Shown here in pieces: positions 8,569 through 18,148 of a stretch of DNA of 64,000 nt. The notes beneath the pieces are model-generated. The model saw nothing but the letters and a program-made list of their open reading frames with translations, made no database searches and was not told the DNA's origin. The translations under genes were made by a program, and so were the position numbers. Every line of letters begins with the position of its first letter. The stretch's first letter is position 1. This DNA comes from Thermorudis peleae. Its GTDB lineage: Bacteria > Chloroflexota > Chloroflexia > Thermomicrobiales > Thermomicrobiaceae. The DNA lies in contig NZ_JQMP01000003.1 in NCBI RefSeq assembly GCF_000744775.1, forward strand, positions 682,001 through 746,000, given 5' to 3'.

Positions 8569-9486
8569 ATGGCGCGCGTGATTCAGCCGATTCTTCTGCA
8601 GCGTAAGCCCGAGTGGTTCAAGATCAATCGGCAGTATGGAGAGGATTATCTGGATCTCAAGCGGATTGTCCATGGACGCGCACTCCATACAGTCTGTGAG
8701 GAAGCGCGTTGTCCGAATATCTATGAGTGCTGGAATCAGCGGACCGCAACGCTCATGATCCTCGGTGATCACTGTACGCGTGCCTGTCGATTCTGCAATG
8801 TCAAGTGGGCACGCAGCAGCACGCTTGACCCAGACGAACCGCGGCGCGTTGCAGAGGCTGTCGAAGCAATGGGTTTGCATTTCGCGGTTATTACCTCGGT
8901 TGACCGCGATGACCTTCCTGATGGCGGAGCGCATATCTTCGCCGAGACCATTCGGCAGATTCGTCAACGCATTCCCGACTGTGGTATTGAAGTGCTCATC
9001 CCTGACTTCCAAGGTAACTGGGATGCGCTGCGCGAGGTTGTTGAGGCCGGTCCGGATGTCATTGCACACAATATTGAGACTGTTCCGCGGCTCTATCGTC
9101 GTGTCCAGCCGTGGGATAACTATGAGGTTAGCCTCGAACTGTTCCGTCAGGTAAAGCGCATGAATCCTGCCATCATCACCAAGTCTGGATTGATCGTTGG
9201 CATGGGTGAGACAAAAGAGGAACTCGTTGAGGTTATGCGTGATCTCCGAGCATGCGATGTTGGCATCTTGACGATTGGTCAGTATCTTCCACCGACACCG
9301 CGGCATTATCCGCTTGATCGTTACTACACCCTTGAGGAATTCGCTGAGTTGCGTGATATCGGCTATCAGCTCGGTTTCGGTCACGTTGAATCAGGGCCGC
9401 TTGTCCGTTCGTCGTATCGAGCAGCCGAGCAGGTCGAGTCGTATCGCGCTCGAATGGCGCAGTCGTCAGCTGGAGCCGTACGTTAG
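8569..9486 (+). CDS. lipA: Lipoyl synthase
   Basis: A radical SAM enzyme that inserts two sulfurs into octanoyl groups on lipoyl domains. The radical-SAM cluster motif is visible as CTRACRFCNV, and the auxiliary cluster cysteines lie upstream in EEARCPNIYECW. The C-terminal segment RSSYRAAEQ supplies the serine that ligates the auxiliary cluster. At 305 residues it is typical for the family. It lies directly upstream of lipB and probably serves the PDH E2 and the glycine cleavage H protein. Confidence 0.95.
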   Translation: MARVIQPILLQRKPEWFKINRQYGEDYLDLKRIVHGRALHTVCEEARCPNIYECWNQRTATLMILGDHCTRACRFCNVKWARSSTLDPDEPRRVAEAVEAMGLHFAVITSVDRDDLPDGGAHIFAETIRQIRQRIPDCGIEVLIPDFQGNWDALREVVEAGPDVIAHNIETVPRLYRRVQPWDNYEVSLELFRQVKRMNPAIITKSGLIVGMGETKEELVEVMRDLRACDVGILTIGQYLPPTPRHYPLDRYYTLEEFAELRDIGYQLGFGHVESGPLVRSSYRAAEQVESYRARMAQSSAGAVR

Positions 9487-9518
9487 CGCTGGAGTGTTGC
9501 ACGAGCAGCGATTAGGCG

Positions 9519-10250
9519 ATGCGACAAGCAAGCATGCAGAGCGACGTCACACCGATTACCGTTGTTCACCTCGGACACATGCCGTATCTCCCATGCTGGC
9601 AACTGCAACGTGCGCTTGCTGCGGCGCGACGTCGTGGGGACGTGTCTGACCTGCTCTTACTCGTGGAACATCCTCCCACGTATACCATCGGCAAAGGTGG
9701 AAGTTGGGACAATCTCCTGCTCGATGCGCAGGCCCTTCAACGGCTCGGGGCTGTTTGTGTCACCGTTGATCGTGGTGGCGATATTACGTTTCACGGGCCG
9801 GGGCAACTTGTTCTGTACTTCATCATGGCACTCGGTCCCGAGGAACGACGCGTTCGGCGCTTTGTTGAGCGTCTTGAGCGCGTGGTGATTGAGACGATCG
9901 CTGCCTTTGGCATTACGGGCCATATTGACCCAGCATATCCTGGCGTTTGGGTTGGTGATGCCAAGATTGCCGCGCTTGGTATTGCGGTGCATCATGGGGT
10001 AACCTATCACGGCACGGCACTCAATGTGGATCCGGATTTGCGCTACTTTACCTACATGATTCCCTGTGGCATTCGAGGTCGCGGCGTGACTTCACTCGCT
10101 CGTGAGCTTGGCCGGTCCGTGCAGTTCGCTGAAGTGCTCCCACCACTGTTGTCAGCGGTTGAGCACGTCTTTGAACGGCCAGTGAGCGTGGGGCCAAATC
10201 GCGACCAATTTCTTGCTTCCTGGGCTCAGTTGCTTATGAATGCTGCTTAA
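9519..10250 (+). CDS. lipB: Lipoyl(octanoyl) transferase
   Basis: It transfers octanoyl from acyl carrier protein to lipoyl domains, providing the substrate for LipA. Family motifs are present: EHPPTYTIGKGG, DRGGDITFHGPGQLVLY with the conserved RGG..T.HGPGQ, GVWVGDAKIAALGI with the catalytic lysine, and a PCGI cysteine segment near residue 180. It lies 32 bp after lipA. Its stop codon shares the palindrome TTAA with the stop of the convergent helicase gene, so the two coding regions overlap by 4 bp. Confidence 0.95.
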   Translation: MRQASMQSDVTPITVVHLGHMPYLPCWQLQRALAAARRRGDVSDLLLLVEHPPTYTIGKGGSWDNLLLDAQALQRLGAVCVTVDRGGDITFHGPGQLVLYFIMALGPEERRVRRFVERLERVVIETIAAFGITGHIDPAYPGVWVGDAKIAALGIAVHHGVTYHGTALNVDPDLRYFTYMIPCGIRGRGVTSLARELGRSVQFAEVLPPLLSAVEHVFERPVSVGPNRDQFLASWAQLLMNAA

Positions 10251-13111
10251 TTCGCTTCATTTGATTGCTCGGTCATTGGCAGCAACCCAATGAGCAGTGA
10301 TTGTTCCACGATATCACGCCGGACAAGTGCTTCAGCCTCTTCCAGCGTTGTGCGCAGTGGATGCTCAGGCATGACGCGAGCGAGCATCTCACGGACTTGG
10401 CGCATTAAATCCAGGGTCTTGTTAAACGTCATAACCAGGTCGCCTTCACTCAGCTCAATCTGCTCGAGGATCTGCGCCATTGTTTGGCCATGGCACCATG
10501 CCCGCATGGCGCCGTAGAAGCCCGCACTATGCCCCGTTGAAAGAAAGAGACCATTCCGGCGCTCGAGTTCAAAAATCTCCTGCTCGAGTCCTTCAAGACG
10601 CCGGCGGAGTAAAACGAGGCGGCTCGGCAGGACAAAACTGTTAGCAAAGCGGGCATCGCGATCAAAGGCGAACCACGAAAGCACTTCAGCAGTGTCAGCC
10701 GCGTCAAGGTTCCGGAAGAAGTCACGATCAATCATTTCGCAGATAATTAGCCCGTTCGTATCGAAAACTTCGGCAAGCGTGTCGGCCTTGGCTGTTGGGT
10801 ATCCCCGGTGGAGATAATCGAAGTGCTCGAGCACTTTGCGAATCCCGCGAATCAGTTCACGAACCCGCCGCTCCTCATTCGCGAGCTCTTGGCTAAGCTG
10901 TCGCTCGAGTTCTGCGCGATGCCGCTCAAGGCTTGCGATTGTCATAAGATAGCCCTGGTGTTCCTTCCGACGCGGGCACTGATGGCATGGATGTTGATGC
11001 CGTGCACGCATGAGCGTGGTGAGCTCAGAACGCGTCTCGTGAAGTTGCTCCTCGATACGTCTGCGTTGGTGCGCATATCGAGCTTCCAGTGCTGCGCGGT
11101 GTGCTGCAAGGGCATCGTCAAGGTCGGGCAAATTACGCTGTTGGAGCATCTCCCACAATTGCTGAAGTTCTGCCTCTGGAACGAGCTCACGAACATCAGC
11201 ATAGGCTTGCCCAAGTTGCTGCAATGGTTCTGGCACAGGCAATGGCTCAATGCCGCTTGGGAGATAGTCGATCTGGCGATACTCCGTTAATTCGGCAACC
11301 GCGTGATTACGCGTTAACACAAGGGCGATCCCGCTACCACTGCCGCGACCAAGGAAGATCGTCCAACCATAGTCTCGGGTGTGCAGTGGGGTTCCGGGAG
11401 CTAATGTCTTGAGTGCACGACGGAGGAGCGGCCGGCCAGGCTCGGTCCACGGACGCTCATCCAGTTCGAGTTCAAGTGCTTTCCGTTCTTGGGTAAGTCG
11501 TCGCTCACGGCTGCGCAGTGCGTTGACTGAGGCAACGAGATTACGGTACTCGTAGAGCAATTCATCGCCGTCGAGACCAAGCAAACAGCCACGTGGTACA
11601 GCCTCGATTTGTTGCCCAACCGCCACAATATCGTCTTCCAGCTGACGTACCCGTTGCGCTGCCTGGTACTGTGCGAGGCTTTCGAGCAGGAGATGGCGAA
11701 CACGATCCCCATGAGGTGGATCCCAGAGGTTCAGGACCGTGTTGTAGCGTACCGTAAAGGCGCTGCGTACCGGCTCGAGTTCACCAGTTGCGACTGCCAG
11801 CATATCTTTGAAGCTAATCCAGGGGCTATATGGAACGACGACATTGCCGCGTTCATCCATGCCGCGTCGGCCAGCTCGTCCAGCCATCTGCTGAAATTCG
11901 TTTGGGGTGAGGAGCCGGCGACGACGCCCATCCCACTTCGTCATCCGGCCGATAACGACCGTGCGCGCTGGCATGTTCACACCCAGTGCGAGCGTGTCGG
12001 TCGCGAAGACAACCTTCATTAATCCTTGGCTGAAGAGAACCTCGACGAGTTGCTTCAAGATTGGCAAGAGTCCAGCATGATGAAAGCCAATACCTTGGCG
12101 TGCGAGGTCCAAAATCGTCTGAACTTGAGTAAGTTCTTGGTCTTCTGGACGCAATCGTGTCAGGAAGTGGCTGATAGTCTGCTCAATCTGTTCCCGTGTT
12201 GCGTCGTCGCGGACGAGCCGCACGCGCATCATCGCAAGCCGCTGGGCGTAGTCTTCGCAGTCGCGGCGGCTAAAGAGGAAGTAAATGGCTGGCAGCATGT
12301 CCTCTGCGGCAAGTGCTTGGACAATCTCCCAGGGTGGCGGCTCAGCCTCTTCCGCTTCTCGACGGAGCTCAAGGGTGAGCCCGCCACGTGCTATCTGACG
12401 ACGGATTTCGCCTCCAAGGTGGGAATAGTCAGCCACCTGATGACCGTGGTGGTCAATCACGAGACGAAGCTTCTTGTCGTAATAATAGTAGAGTGCAAGC
12501 GGAACTGCCCGCTCATTGTGCACAATGAGGCGAATTGGCCGGTGTGTGCGGCTGATCCAATCAGCAATCTCTTGCGCATTGGAAACCGTAGCAGAAAGGC
12601 AGATGAGCTGAATGTGCTCCGGGCAGAGGATGATTGCTTCTTCCCAGGTTGTGCCGCGTTCAGGATCGGCGAGGTAGTGAATTTCATCGAAGATGATGCA
12701 CTCGACATTGTCGAGTTCCCATGGTGTCTGGAGCATCATGTTGCGCAAGACCTCGGTCGTCATGACCAAGATCATAGCGTCGGGGTTTTCTGTCACATCT
12801 CCCGTGAGCAGGCCAACATTGTTGCCGTAGATGGCACGGAGGTCACGGAACTTCTGGTTACTGAGGGCTTTAATCGGCGTGGTGTACATCACGCGACTGC
12901 CACGCCGGAATGATTCATAAACGCCGAATTCCGCAACAACGGTCTTGCCCGTACCTGTCGGGGCAGCGACCATCACGGAGTCGCCCTGCAAGAATGCTTC
13001 AATTGCTTCGACTTGAAATGGGTCGAACTGGAAGGGGTAGAAGACGGCAAATTGCTCAAGGATTTCCTGGGTATTGATTGTGTCATGCATGTGTTCTCGG
13101 TGTGCCTCCAT
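10247..13111 (-). CDS. SKI2/Mtr4/HelY-like DEAD/H-box RNA helicase
   Basis: A 954-residue superfamily 2 helicase. It shows APTGTGKT (motif I), a DEIH box in IIFDEIHYLADPERGTTWEE (motif II), SAT in CLSATVSNA (motif III) and QMAGRAGRRGMDE (motif VI), all in the N-terminal 450 residues. The C-terminal half has long charged helices, a CxxCxxxxxH segment (CHQCPRRKEH) and a DSHCT-like helical end, the layout of Ski2/Mtr4 and mycobacterial HelY. It probably unwinds RNA for degradation or repair. It is monocistronic. A second in-frame ATG at 13090 is an alternative start. Confidence 0.88.
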   Translation of the reverse strand: MEAHREHMHDTINTQEILEQFAVFYPFQFDPFQVEAIEAFLQGDSVMVAAPTGTGKTVVAEFGVYESFRRGSRVMYTTPIKALSNQKFRDLRAIYGNNVGLLTGDVTENPDAMILVMTTEVLRNMMLQTPWELDNVECIIFDEIHYLADPERGTTWEEAIILCPEHIQLICLSATVSNAQEIADWISRTHRPIRLIVHNERAVPLALYYYYDKKLRLVIDHHGHQVADYSHLGGEIRRQIARGGLTLELRREAEEAEPPPWEIVQALAAEDMLPAIYFLFSRRDCEDYAQRLAMMRVRLVRDDATREQIEQTISHFLTRLRPEDQELTQVQTILDLARQGIGFHHAGLLPILKQLVEVLFSQGLMKVVFATDTLALGVNMPARTVVIGRMTKWDGRRRRLLTPNEFQQMAGRAGRRGMDERGNVVVPYSPWISFKDMLAVATGELEPVRSAFTVRYNTVLNLWDPPHGDRVRHLLLESLAQYQAAQRVRQLEDDIVAVGQQIEAVPRGCLLGLDGDELLYEYRNLVASVNALRSRERRLTQERKALELELDERPWTEPGRPLLRRALKTLAPGTPLHTRDYGWTIFLGRGSGSGIALVLTRNHAVAELTEYRQIDYLPSGIEPLPVPEPLQQLGQAYADVRELVPEAELQQLWEMLQQRNLPDLDDALAAHRAALEARYAHQRRRIEEQLHETRSELTTLMRARHQHPCHQCPRRKEHQGYLMTIASLERHRAELERQLSQELANEERRVRELIRGIRKVLEHFDYLHRGYPTAKADTLAEVFDTNGLIICEMIDRDFFRNLDAADTAEVLSWFAFDRDARFANSFVLPSRLVLLRRRLEGLEQEIFELERRNGLFLSTGHSAGFYGAMRAWCHGQTMAQILEQIELSEGDLVMTFNKTLDLMRQVREMLARVMPEHPLRTTLEEAEALVRRDIVEQSLLIGLLPMTEQSNEAN

Positions 13112-13196
13112 TCACCGCAACATCCTGCCCGATACTCACAATAGCTGCAAGTATAGTCGGCAGCTGGTGTCCCTGCGATAGAAGGGAATAAATCGT

Positions 13197-13202
13197 TACA
13201 AT
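13197..13202 (+). promoter_or_regulatory. Probable -10 element of the 12-kb gene run
   Basis: TACAAT stands 20 bp before the GTG of the glycosyltransferase gene; the matching -35 (TGCGAT, 17 bp upstream) is weak. On the opposite strand TATACT (13150-13155) could be the -10 of the helicase gene. The divergent intergenic region is only about 110 bp. Confidence 0.35.
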
Positions 13203-13222
13203 CGGGCACGAGAGGAGGTGGC

Positions 13223-14413
13223 GTGCGGGTAGGCTTGCTCGGCCATCTGCTGAGCTTTCGCCCCGGATATCGCCAGGCGGGAGTGAGCCGCTATATTGAG
13301 GCTCTTGTGCGAACCCTCCCGCACGTTGACCCTACGCTGCAGCTGGTGCTCTACACCAGTGCTGACACATGGCGACGTGCTCCGCAGAACTTTTCTGATC
13401 ATGTGACAGTACGGGTAACACCATTGCCCACTCATACGCCGCCGGTCCGGATTGTATGGGAGCAAGCTGTTGCGCCGCTACAGACACGCCGAGACCACGT
13501 CGATATCCTTCATGCTCCGGTTAACGTTCTGCCGCTGCTTAGTCCACAGCCATCAGTGGTGACTGTGCATGATCTCGCATTCTTGATTGAACCGGCGACG
13601 TATCCTGCCATCAAACGCTCCTATCTGACGATCTTTACTGCTCTTTCCGTGCACCAGGCTACCCGGGTGATTGCTGTTTCTGAGCAGACACGCCAGGCAT
13701 TGCTCGCGCGTTTTCGGCTGCATCCGAGCCGCGTCGTTGTTGTGCCGAATGGCGTAGATTCGCGTTTTCAGCCTGTTCGTGATCCTGTGGCGCTGGCTGC
13801 CTTGCGTGAGCGTTTTGCGCTGCCCGAGCACTTCTTCCTCTATGTTGGCACATTGCAACCACGCAAAAATCTTGTTCGCCTCATCAAGGCTTTTGCGCAG
13901 ATCGCTACCAAGCTTGGCTGGCCTCTTGTCCTTGTTGGAGCGCGCGGATGGCAGGACTCGGAAATCTTTCAACACCTGCAAGCGTTAGGGTTGCATTCGG
14001 CAGTTCGCGCTGTTGGCTATGTGCCAGCGGAAGAGTTGCCGCTGTGGTATAGTGCCGCAACGGTCTTTGTCTATCCCTCAATCTATGAAGGCTTTGGGTT
14101 GCCAGTACTTGAGGCAATGGCATGTGGCACGCCAGTCCTAACATCAGCTGGGACGGCCATGGCTGAAGTTGCGGGTGATGCTGCGTATCTCGTTGATCCG
14201 TATGATATCGAGGCAATCGCGCAAGGGCTGTGGCAGTTAGCGACGGCCCCGTCACTACGTGCCGATCTCGCTGCTCGAGGTATCGTACGGGCCGCCCAGT
14301 TTACCTGGGAACGGACGGCACGCGAGACCTTTGGTGTCTATCAGGCTGCGCTATGTGCGTGGAACAAGTGCGTGCGACAGAGATCAGGGGAGGAGCGACA
14401 CGCATGTCGTTAG
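13223..14413 (+). CDS. Glycosyltransferase family 4 (GT-B fold)
   Basis: A 396-residue retaining glycosyltransferase. Visible motifs are the N-terminal GLLGHLLSFRPGYRQAGVSR loop, VVPNGVD near residue 175, YVGTLQPRKNLVRLI near 213 and the E-x7-E element in YEGFGLPVLEAMACGTPV near 292. GT4 enzymes transfer sugars from nucleotide sugars to lipids or polysaccharides; the acceptor is not predictable. The start is GTG with AGGAGG five bases upstream. It is the first gene of a long codirectional run and overlaps thiL by 10 bp. Confidence 0.88.
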   Translation: MRVGLLGHLLSFRPGYRQAGVSRYIEALVRTLPHVDPTLQLVLYTSADTWRRAPQNFSDHVTVRVTPLPTHTPPVRIVWEQAVAPLQTRRDHVDILHAPVNVLPLLSPQPSVVTVHDLAFLIEPATYPAIKRSYLTIFTALSVHQATRVIAVSEQTRQALLARFRLHPSRVVVVPNGVDSRFQPVRDPVALAALRERFALPEHFFLYVGTLQPRKNLVRLIKAFAQIATKLGWPLVLVGARGWQDSEIFQHLQALGLHSAVRAVGYVPAEELPLWYSAATVFVYPSIYEGFGLPVLEAMACGTPVLTSAGTAMAEVAGDAAYLVDPYDIEAIAQGLWQLATAPSLRADLAARGIVRAAQFTWERTARETFGVYQAALCAWNKCVRQRSGEERHACR

Positions 14414-15435
14414 GCGGGCGCCCGTTACGTGACATTGGGGAATTCGCACTTCTTGAACAGATTGCCCGGGTTGCTGAACGTCCTCAGCCGTCCTTGCGAC
14501 TCAAGCTTGGTATTGGCGACGATGCAGCTGTGTGGGAGCCGCGACCACATCGATGGCTAGTTGTCTCTTCTGATACGCTTGTGGAACGTGTCCACTTTCG
14601 TTTGGACTGGACTGACTGGGAATCCCTTGGGCATAAGGCGCTCGCTGTGAATCTCAGTGATCTTGCTGCGATGGGAGCGCGCCCCTGGTTGGCGCTTGTT
14701 GCGCTTGGGCTGCGTGGCAGTGAACGCGATCAGGAGATCATGGCGTTTTACCGCGGGATGCGCCGCCTTGCTGACCGTTTTCGTGTTGAGATTGTTGGGG
14801 GTGATCTCTCGTCGTCACCTCAGGCTGTTACCATCACGGTGACAGTCATTGGTGATGGCCCGAATGATCCGCAAGGACTGCTAACGCGCAGTGCTGCTCA
14901 GCCGGGTGACTGGATCGGCGTCACCGGTCCGCTTGGCTTAGCTGCCGCTGGCTTGCGGGTTTATGAGCGCGATTTACGCCTGCTCGATGGTTCGCCGGTC
15001 ATGCAAGAGGCGTATAACCGTCCCTGTCCCCGAGTGCGCGAAGGGTTACTCTTGCGCCGGTGTGGTGTCCGTGCGGCTATGGATATCAGCGACGGCTTGT
15101 TTGGCGATTTGCCTAAGATGTGCCAGCAAAGCCATGTGTCGGCTGTTGTTGATCTCTTCGCGATTCCAATTCCGAACGCGGTGAAGTGGGCATTCGATGA
15201 CTGGCAGGACGTCGCGCTGCGCACTGGTGAGGACTATGAATTGCTCTTTACTGCTCCGCCGCCAATCTTTGAGCGCGTCTGCACGGTTTTTGCTCGGGCT
15301 GGCTTGCGGCCGCCGTATCGTATTGGTGAAGTGATCCCGTGTGGTGAAGAAGAACCGCAGCTGTTCGTTCGTAACGTCCTCGGCCGTGTTGAACCGGTGA
15401 TTGCTCGCGGGTACAGCCACTTCTCGTCAGCCTGA
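14404..15435 (+). CDS. thiL: Thiamine-monophosphate kinase
   Basis: It phosphorylates thiamine monophosphate to thiamine pyrophosphate. The N-terminal GIGDDAAVW metal site, SSDTLVERVHF, NLSDLAAMGA and VGGDLSSS segments are those of ThiL in the PurM-like kinase superfamily. I use the ATG at 14404 (343 residues), which puts the typical DIGEF.LL.RI start near residue 8; the frame is open further upstream inside the glycosyltransferase, but that extension has no ThiL character. TPP made here is the cofactor of the E1 enzyme encoded at 59-61 kb. Confidence 0.92.
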   Translation: MSLGGRPLRDIGEFALLEQIARVAERPQPSLRLKLGIGDDAAVWEPRPHRWLVVSSDTLVERVHFRLDWTDWESLGHKALAVNLSDLAAMGARPWLALVALGLRGSERDQEIMAFYRGMRRLADRFRVEIVGGDLSSSPQAVTITVTVIGDGPNDPQGLLTRSAAQPGDWIGVTGPLGLAAAGLRVYERDLRLLDGSPVMQEAYNRPCPRVREGLLLRRCGVRAAMDISDGLFGDLPKMCQQSHVSAVVDLFAIPIPNAVKWAFDDWQDVALRTGEDYELLFTAPPPIFERVCTVFARAGLRPPYRIGEVIPCGEEEPQLFVRNVLGRVEPVIARGYSHFSSA

Positions 15436-15485
15436 ATCGTGCTAGCATGCGCAGGGGAGCAGAAGCTGATAGAACGGAGTGCGAG

Positions 15486-16895
15486 ATGGCTGATGATCTT
15501 TTCTATCTCTCAGCGCTTGAGCTGCGGCAAGAGTATCAGCGCCGGTCCCTCTCGCCGGTTGAAGTCACGCGGGCGGTGCTGGAACGGATTGATCAGGTCA
15601 ATCCTCGCCTCAAGGCGTTCATTACCGTGACAGCTGACCTTGCTCTCAAGCAGGCACAACGCGCAGAAGTGGCGTATGCGACGGGCCATACGACACCACC
15701 ATTACTTGGTATTCCTATCTCGATTAAGGATGTCACACCAACCAAGGGCATCCGAACGACCCGCGGTTCGCTCCTCTGGAAAGACTGGATTCCAGAGGAG
15801 GATGCACCAGTCGTTGAACGAGTGCTGGCTGCTGGAGCAATTCTCCTTGGGAAGACGAACACCCCAGAATTAGGCTGGAAGGGTGATTCAACGAACCGTC
15901 TCATTGGCTCAACGCAGAATCCATGGAAACCCGGTAAGACAGCGGGCGGTTCAAGCGGTGGCGCAGCGGCAGCGCTTGCTGCGGGATTAGGCCCATTGGC
16001 TCAAGGGACTGATGGGGCTGGCTCAGTACGTATTCCCGCGTCATTTTGCGGGGTCGTTGGCGTAAAGCCGTCATTTGGCCTTGTGCCCTACTACCCGCCA
16101 AGTGCTGTAGAATCCCTTGCTCATGTTGGACCAATGGCGCGGACGGTTGCAGATGCTGCGTTGTTGCTCAACGTCATGGCTGGTCCTGACCCACGTGATC
16201 GGAATTCGCTAAATGCAACGGGAATTGATTATCTTGCTTCGCTCGAGGGAAGCGTTGCTGGGTTGCGGGCATTATGGGTGCCGCGCATTGGACCGTTGCC
16301 GGTTGATCCAGAAGTCCTGCGCATTGTCGAAGATGCTGTCCGTCTCCTCGCCGATCTTGGCATCAGTGTCGAGACAGCGCCGCAGCCGCTAGAAGATCCT
16401 TACGAGGTCTTGGAGGTAATCTGGTCAACAGCAATGGCCGCTGCAGTGCACAATCGGCCTCCTGAGGATCGCGCGCTCCTTGATCCTGGTATCGTGCGCC
16501 TGATTGATCATGCGCAGCGCTTCTCTGGCGTTGACCTTGCTGTGGCATATGCAGAACGCTCTGCCTATGCTGATCGCCTTCGCCGCTTGACAGAGCCCTA
16601 CGACATCCTACTTTCGCCAACGACGCCAGTCGCAGCCTTTGAAGCCGGCGCTGATCATCCAGGGCATATTGCTGGGCAGCCGACAACCTTCTTGCATTGG
16701 ACACCATTCACTTATCCGTTTAATTTCACGGGGCAGCCTGCCGCCTCGGTACCCTGCGGGTTTACCGCTGATGGACTACCGGTCGGTCTACAGATTGTTG
16801 GCCGATGGCGTGATGATCTCACCGTGCTGCGTGTGGCGCGTGCGTTTGAGCGTGCCAAGCCATGGCACAGTTATCGTCCTCCACTTGCGGCATAG
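15486..16895 (+). CDS. Amidase (amidase signature family)
   Basis: A 469-residue enzyme with a Ser-cisSer-Lys triad: Lys in PISIKDV near residue 85, cis-Ser in GGSSGGAAAAL near 155, and nucleophilic Ser in GTDGAGSVRIPAS near 180. The family includes GatA, indole-acetamide and nicotinamide hydrolases. The absence of gatB/gatC neighbours and the divergent C-terminal half argue for a stand-alone amidase rather than the tRNA amidotransferase. The ATG at 15486 follows GGAGTGCGAG and gives the usual start MADDLFYLSA. Confidence 0.85.
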   Translation: MADDLFYLSALELRQEYQRRSLSPVEVTRAVLERIDQVNPRLKAFITVTADLALKQAQRAEVAYATGHTTPPLLGIPISIKDVTPTKGIRTTRGSLLWKDWIPEEDAPVVERVLAAGAILLGKTNTPELGWKGDSTNRLIGSTQNPWKPGKTAGGSSGGAAAALAAGLGPLAQGTDGAGSVRIPASFCGVVGVKPSFGLVPYYPPSAVESLAHVGPMARTVADAALLLNVMAGPDPRDRNSLNATGIDYLASLEGSVAGLRALWVPRIGPLPVDPEVLRIVEDAVRLLADLGISVETAPQPLEDPYEVLEVIWSTAMAAAVHNRPPEDRALLDPGIVRLIDHAQRFSGVDLAVAYAERSAYADRLRRLTEPYDILLSPTTPVAAFEAGADHPGHIAGQPTTFLHWTPFTYPFNFTGQPAASVPCGFTADGLPVGLQIVGRWRDDLTVLRVARAFERAKPWHSYRPPLAA

Positions 16896-16916
16896 TGCCG
16901 AGAGAGTGAGTTGAGC

Positions 16917-17450
16917 ATGGAACGAATGCCTGCTCTCGACCTGATTAGCCATAGTCCTGATCAGACGCGCCGTCTGGGGACGCATCTGGCGCGTTTTGCT
17001 GAACCTGGTGATCTCTATCTGCTTAGTGGTTCACTGGGCAGTGGTAAGACGACGCTGGTGCAGGGCATTGCCCGTGGCCTGAAGGTTGGCGACTATGTGC
17101 AAAGTCCCACGTTTATCCTCGCGATGGAGCATGCTGGTTTATTACCTGATGGACGCCCAGTGCGGCTCTACCACATTGATCTCTATCGCTTGGAGAAGCC
17201 AAGCGAGTTACTCACATTCGGCATTGAGGATTATTTAGCCGATCCCCAAGGGATTGTGGTTATTGAGTGGCCTGAGCACGCCTCAACGGATCTCTTCGAT
17301 GATCATCTACTTATTCGGCTAGAGTTCATCGCCGAGACAAAGCGGCGGTTGATGTTTTATCCCAACGGCCAGCGTTACCAGCGGCTGGTCGACCAGGTGC
17401 GACAGGAGGTAGCTGGTGGACGGCGGCGCTCAACCACTGCTAGCGATTGA
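16917..17450 (+). CDS. tsaE: tRNA threonylcarbamoyladenosine biosynthesis ATPase TsaE
   Basis: A 177-residue P-loop ATPase of the t6A machinery that works with TsaB and TsaD. Walker A is LSGSLGSGKTTLVQGIARGL; it is followed by VQSPTFILAMEH and the YHIDLYRLE motif, then the GIVVIEWPE signature near residue 118. A TTG at 16911 could also serve as start. Its 3' end overlaps tsaB by 35 bp. Confidence 0.93.
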   Translation: MERMPALDLISHSPDQTRRLGTHLARFAEPGDLYLLSGSLGSGKTTLVQGIARGLKVGDYVQSPTFILAMEHAGLLPDGRPVRLYHIDLYRLEKPSELLTFGIEDYLADPQGIVVIEWPEHASTDLFDDHLLIRLEFIAETKRRLMFYPNGQRYQRLVDQVRQEVAGGRRRSTTASD

Positions 17451-18123
17451 CACTGCAACAGAACAAGCTGGAATCGCACTCTATGATGGGCACTGGCTCA
17501 GCGAAATCACGTGGCAAGCCGGGCGTAATCAGACGGCGACCTTGCTTGCGGAAATTGACCACCTGCTCCGTATTAACCAACGGACAGTGCGACAACTTGG
17601 TGCAGTGGCAGTATCAATTGGGCCGGGCGGCTTCAACGGTCTACGTGTTGGCTTAAGCGTGGCCAAAGCACTCTGCTACAGCCTTCATCTCCCCTTAATC
17701 GGTATCATGACTCTCGATGCGCTCGCGTACCCGTTTACTGCCTATCGACGTCCCATTCGCGCATTTGTCCCGGCTGGCCGGCGACGCTATGTCTACACTG
17801 ACTATCGCCGTCAAGGGCAGGCCTGGGTCCGTGCAAGTTGGCTGCGGACAGTGCGTGGCGAGCAGCTTGCAGAAGACCTAACTGAGCTAACGGTCTTGGT
17901 TGGCACGCTCGAGCCCAGCGATGCTGAGACGCTTGCCAAGAATCCGCGGGTTGTCCTGCCGCCCTCGAGCCAGCGAACGCTGCGGCCCGCTTGGCTTGCT
18001 GAGCTTGCTTTTCAGCGCTGGCAACGGGCAGAGCATGATCCCTTGGAAACACTTGAGCCGATTTACGTCCATGCAGGCGGTAGCGAGCCGATTCCTTCAG
18101 TAGAATTACCAGAGAGCTACTAA
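17416..18123 (+). CDS. tsaB: tRNA threonylcarbamoyladenosine biosynthesis protein TsaB
   Basis: An inactive ASKHA-fold partner of TsaD (235 residues). It shows LLAIDTATEQAGIALYD at the N-terminus and the conserved SIGPGGFNGLRVGLSVAKAL segment near residue 67. It starts at GTG 17416 inside tsaE with GGAGG nine bases upstream, so translation is probably coupled. The C-terminal half is short and divergent, as is common for TsaB. Confidence 0.9.
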   Translation: MDGGAQPLLAIDTATEQAGIALYDGHWLSEITWQAGRNQTATLLAEIDHLLRINQRTVRQLGAVAVSIGPGGFNGLRVGLSVAKALCYSLHLPLIGIMTLDALAYPFTAYRRPIRAFVPAGRRRYVYTDYRRQGQAWVRASWLRTVRGEQLAEDLTELTVLVGTLEPSDAETLAKNPRVVLPPSSQRTLRPAWLAELAFQRWQRAEHDPLETLEPIYVHAGGSEPIPSVELPESY

Positions 18124-18148
18124 GTGGCTGGAATGTGGAGCAACAAGC

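Noticed and set aside
12026-12913. 295-residue plus-strand reading frame
   Set aside because: It lies wholly antisense within the SKI2-like helicase, whose motifs are unambiguous; it has no domain and is a GC-bias shadow.
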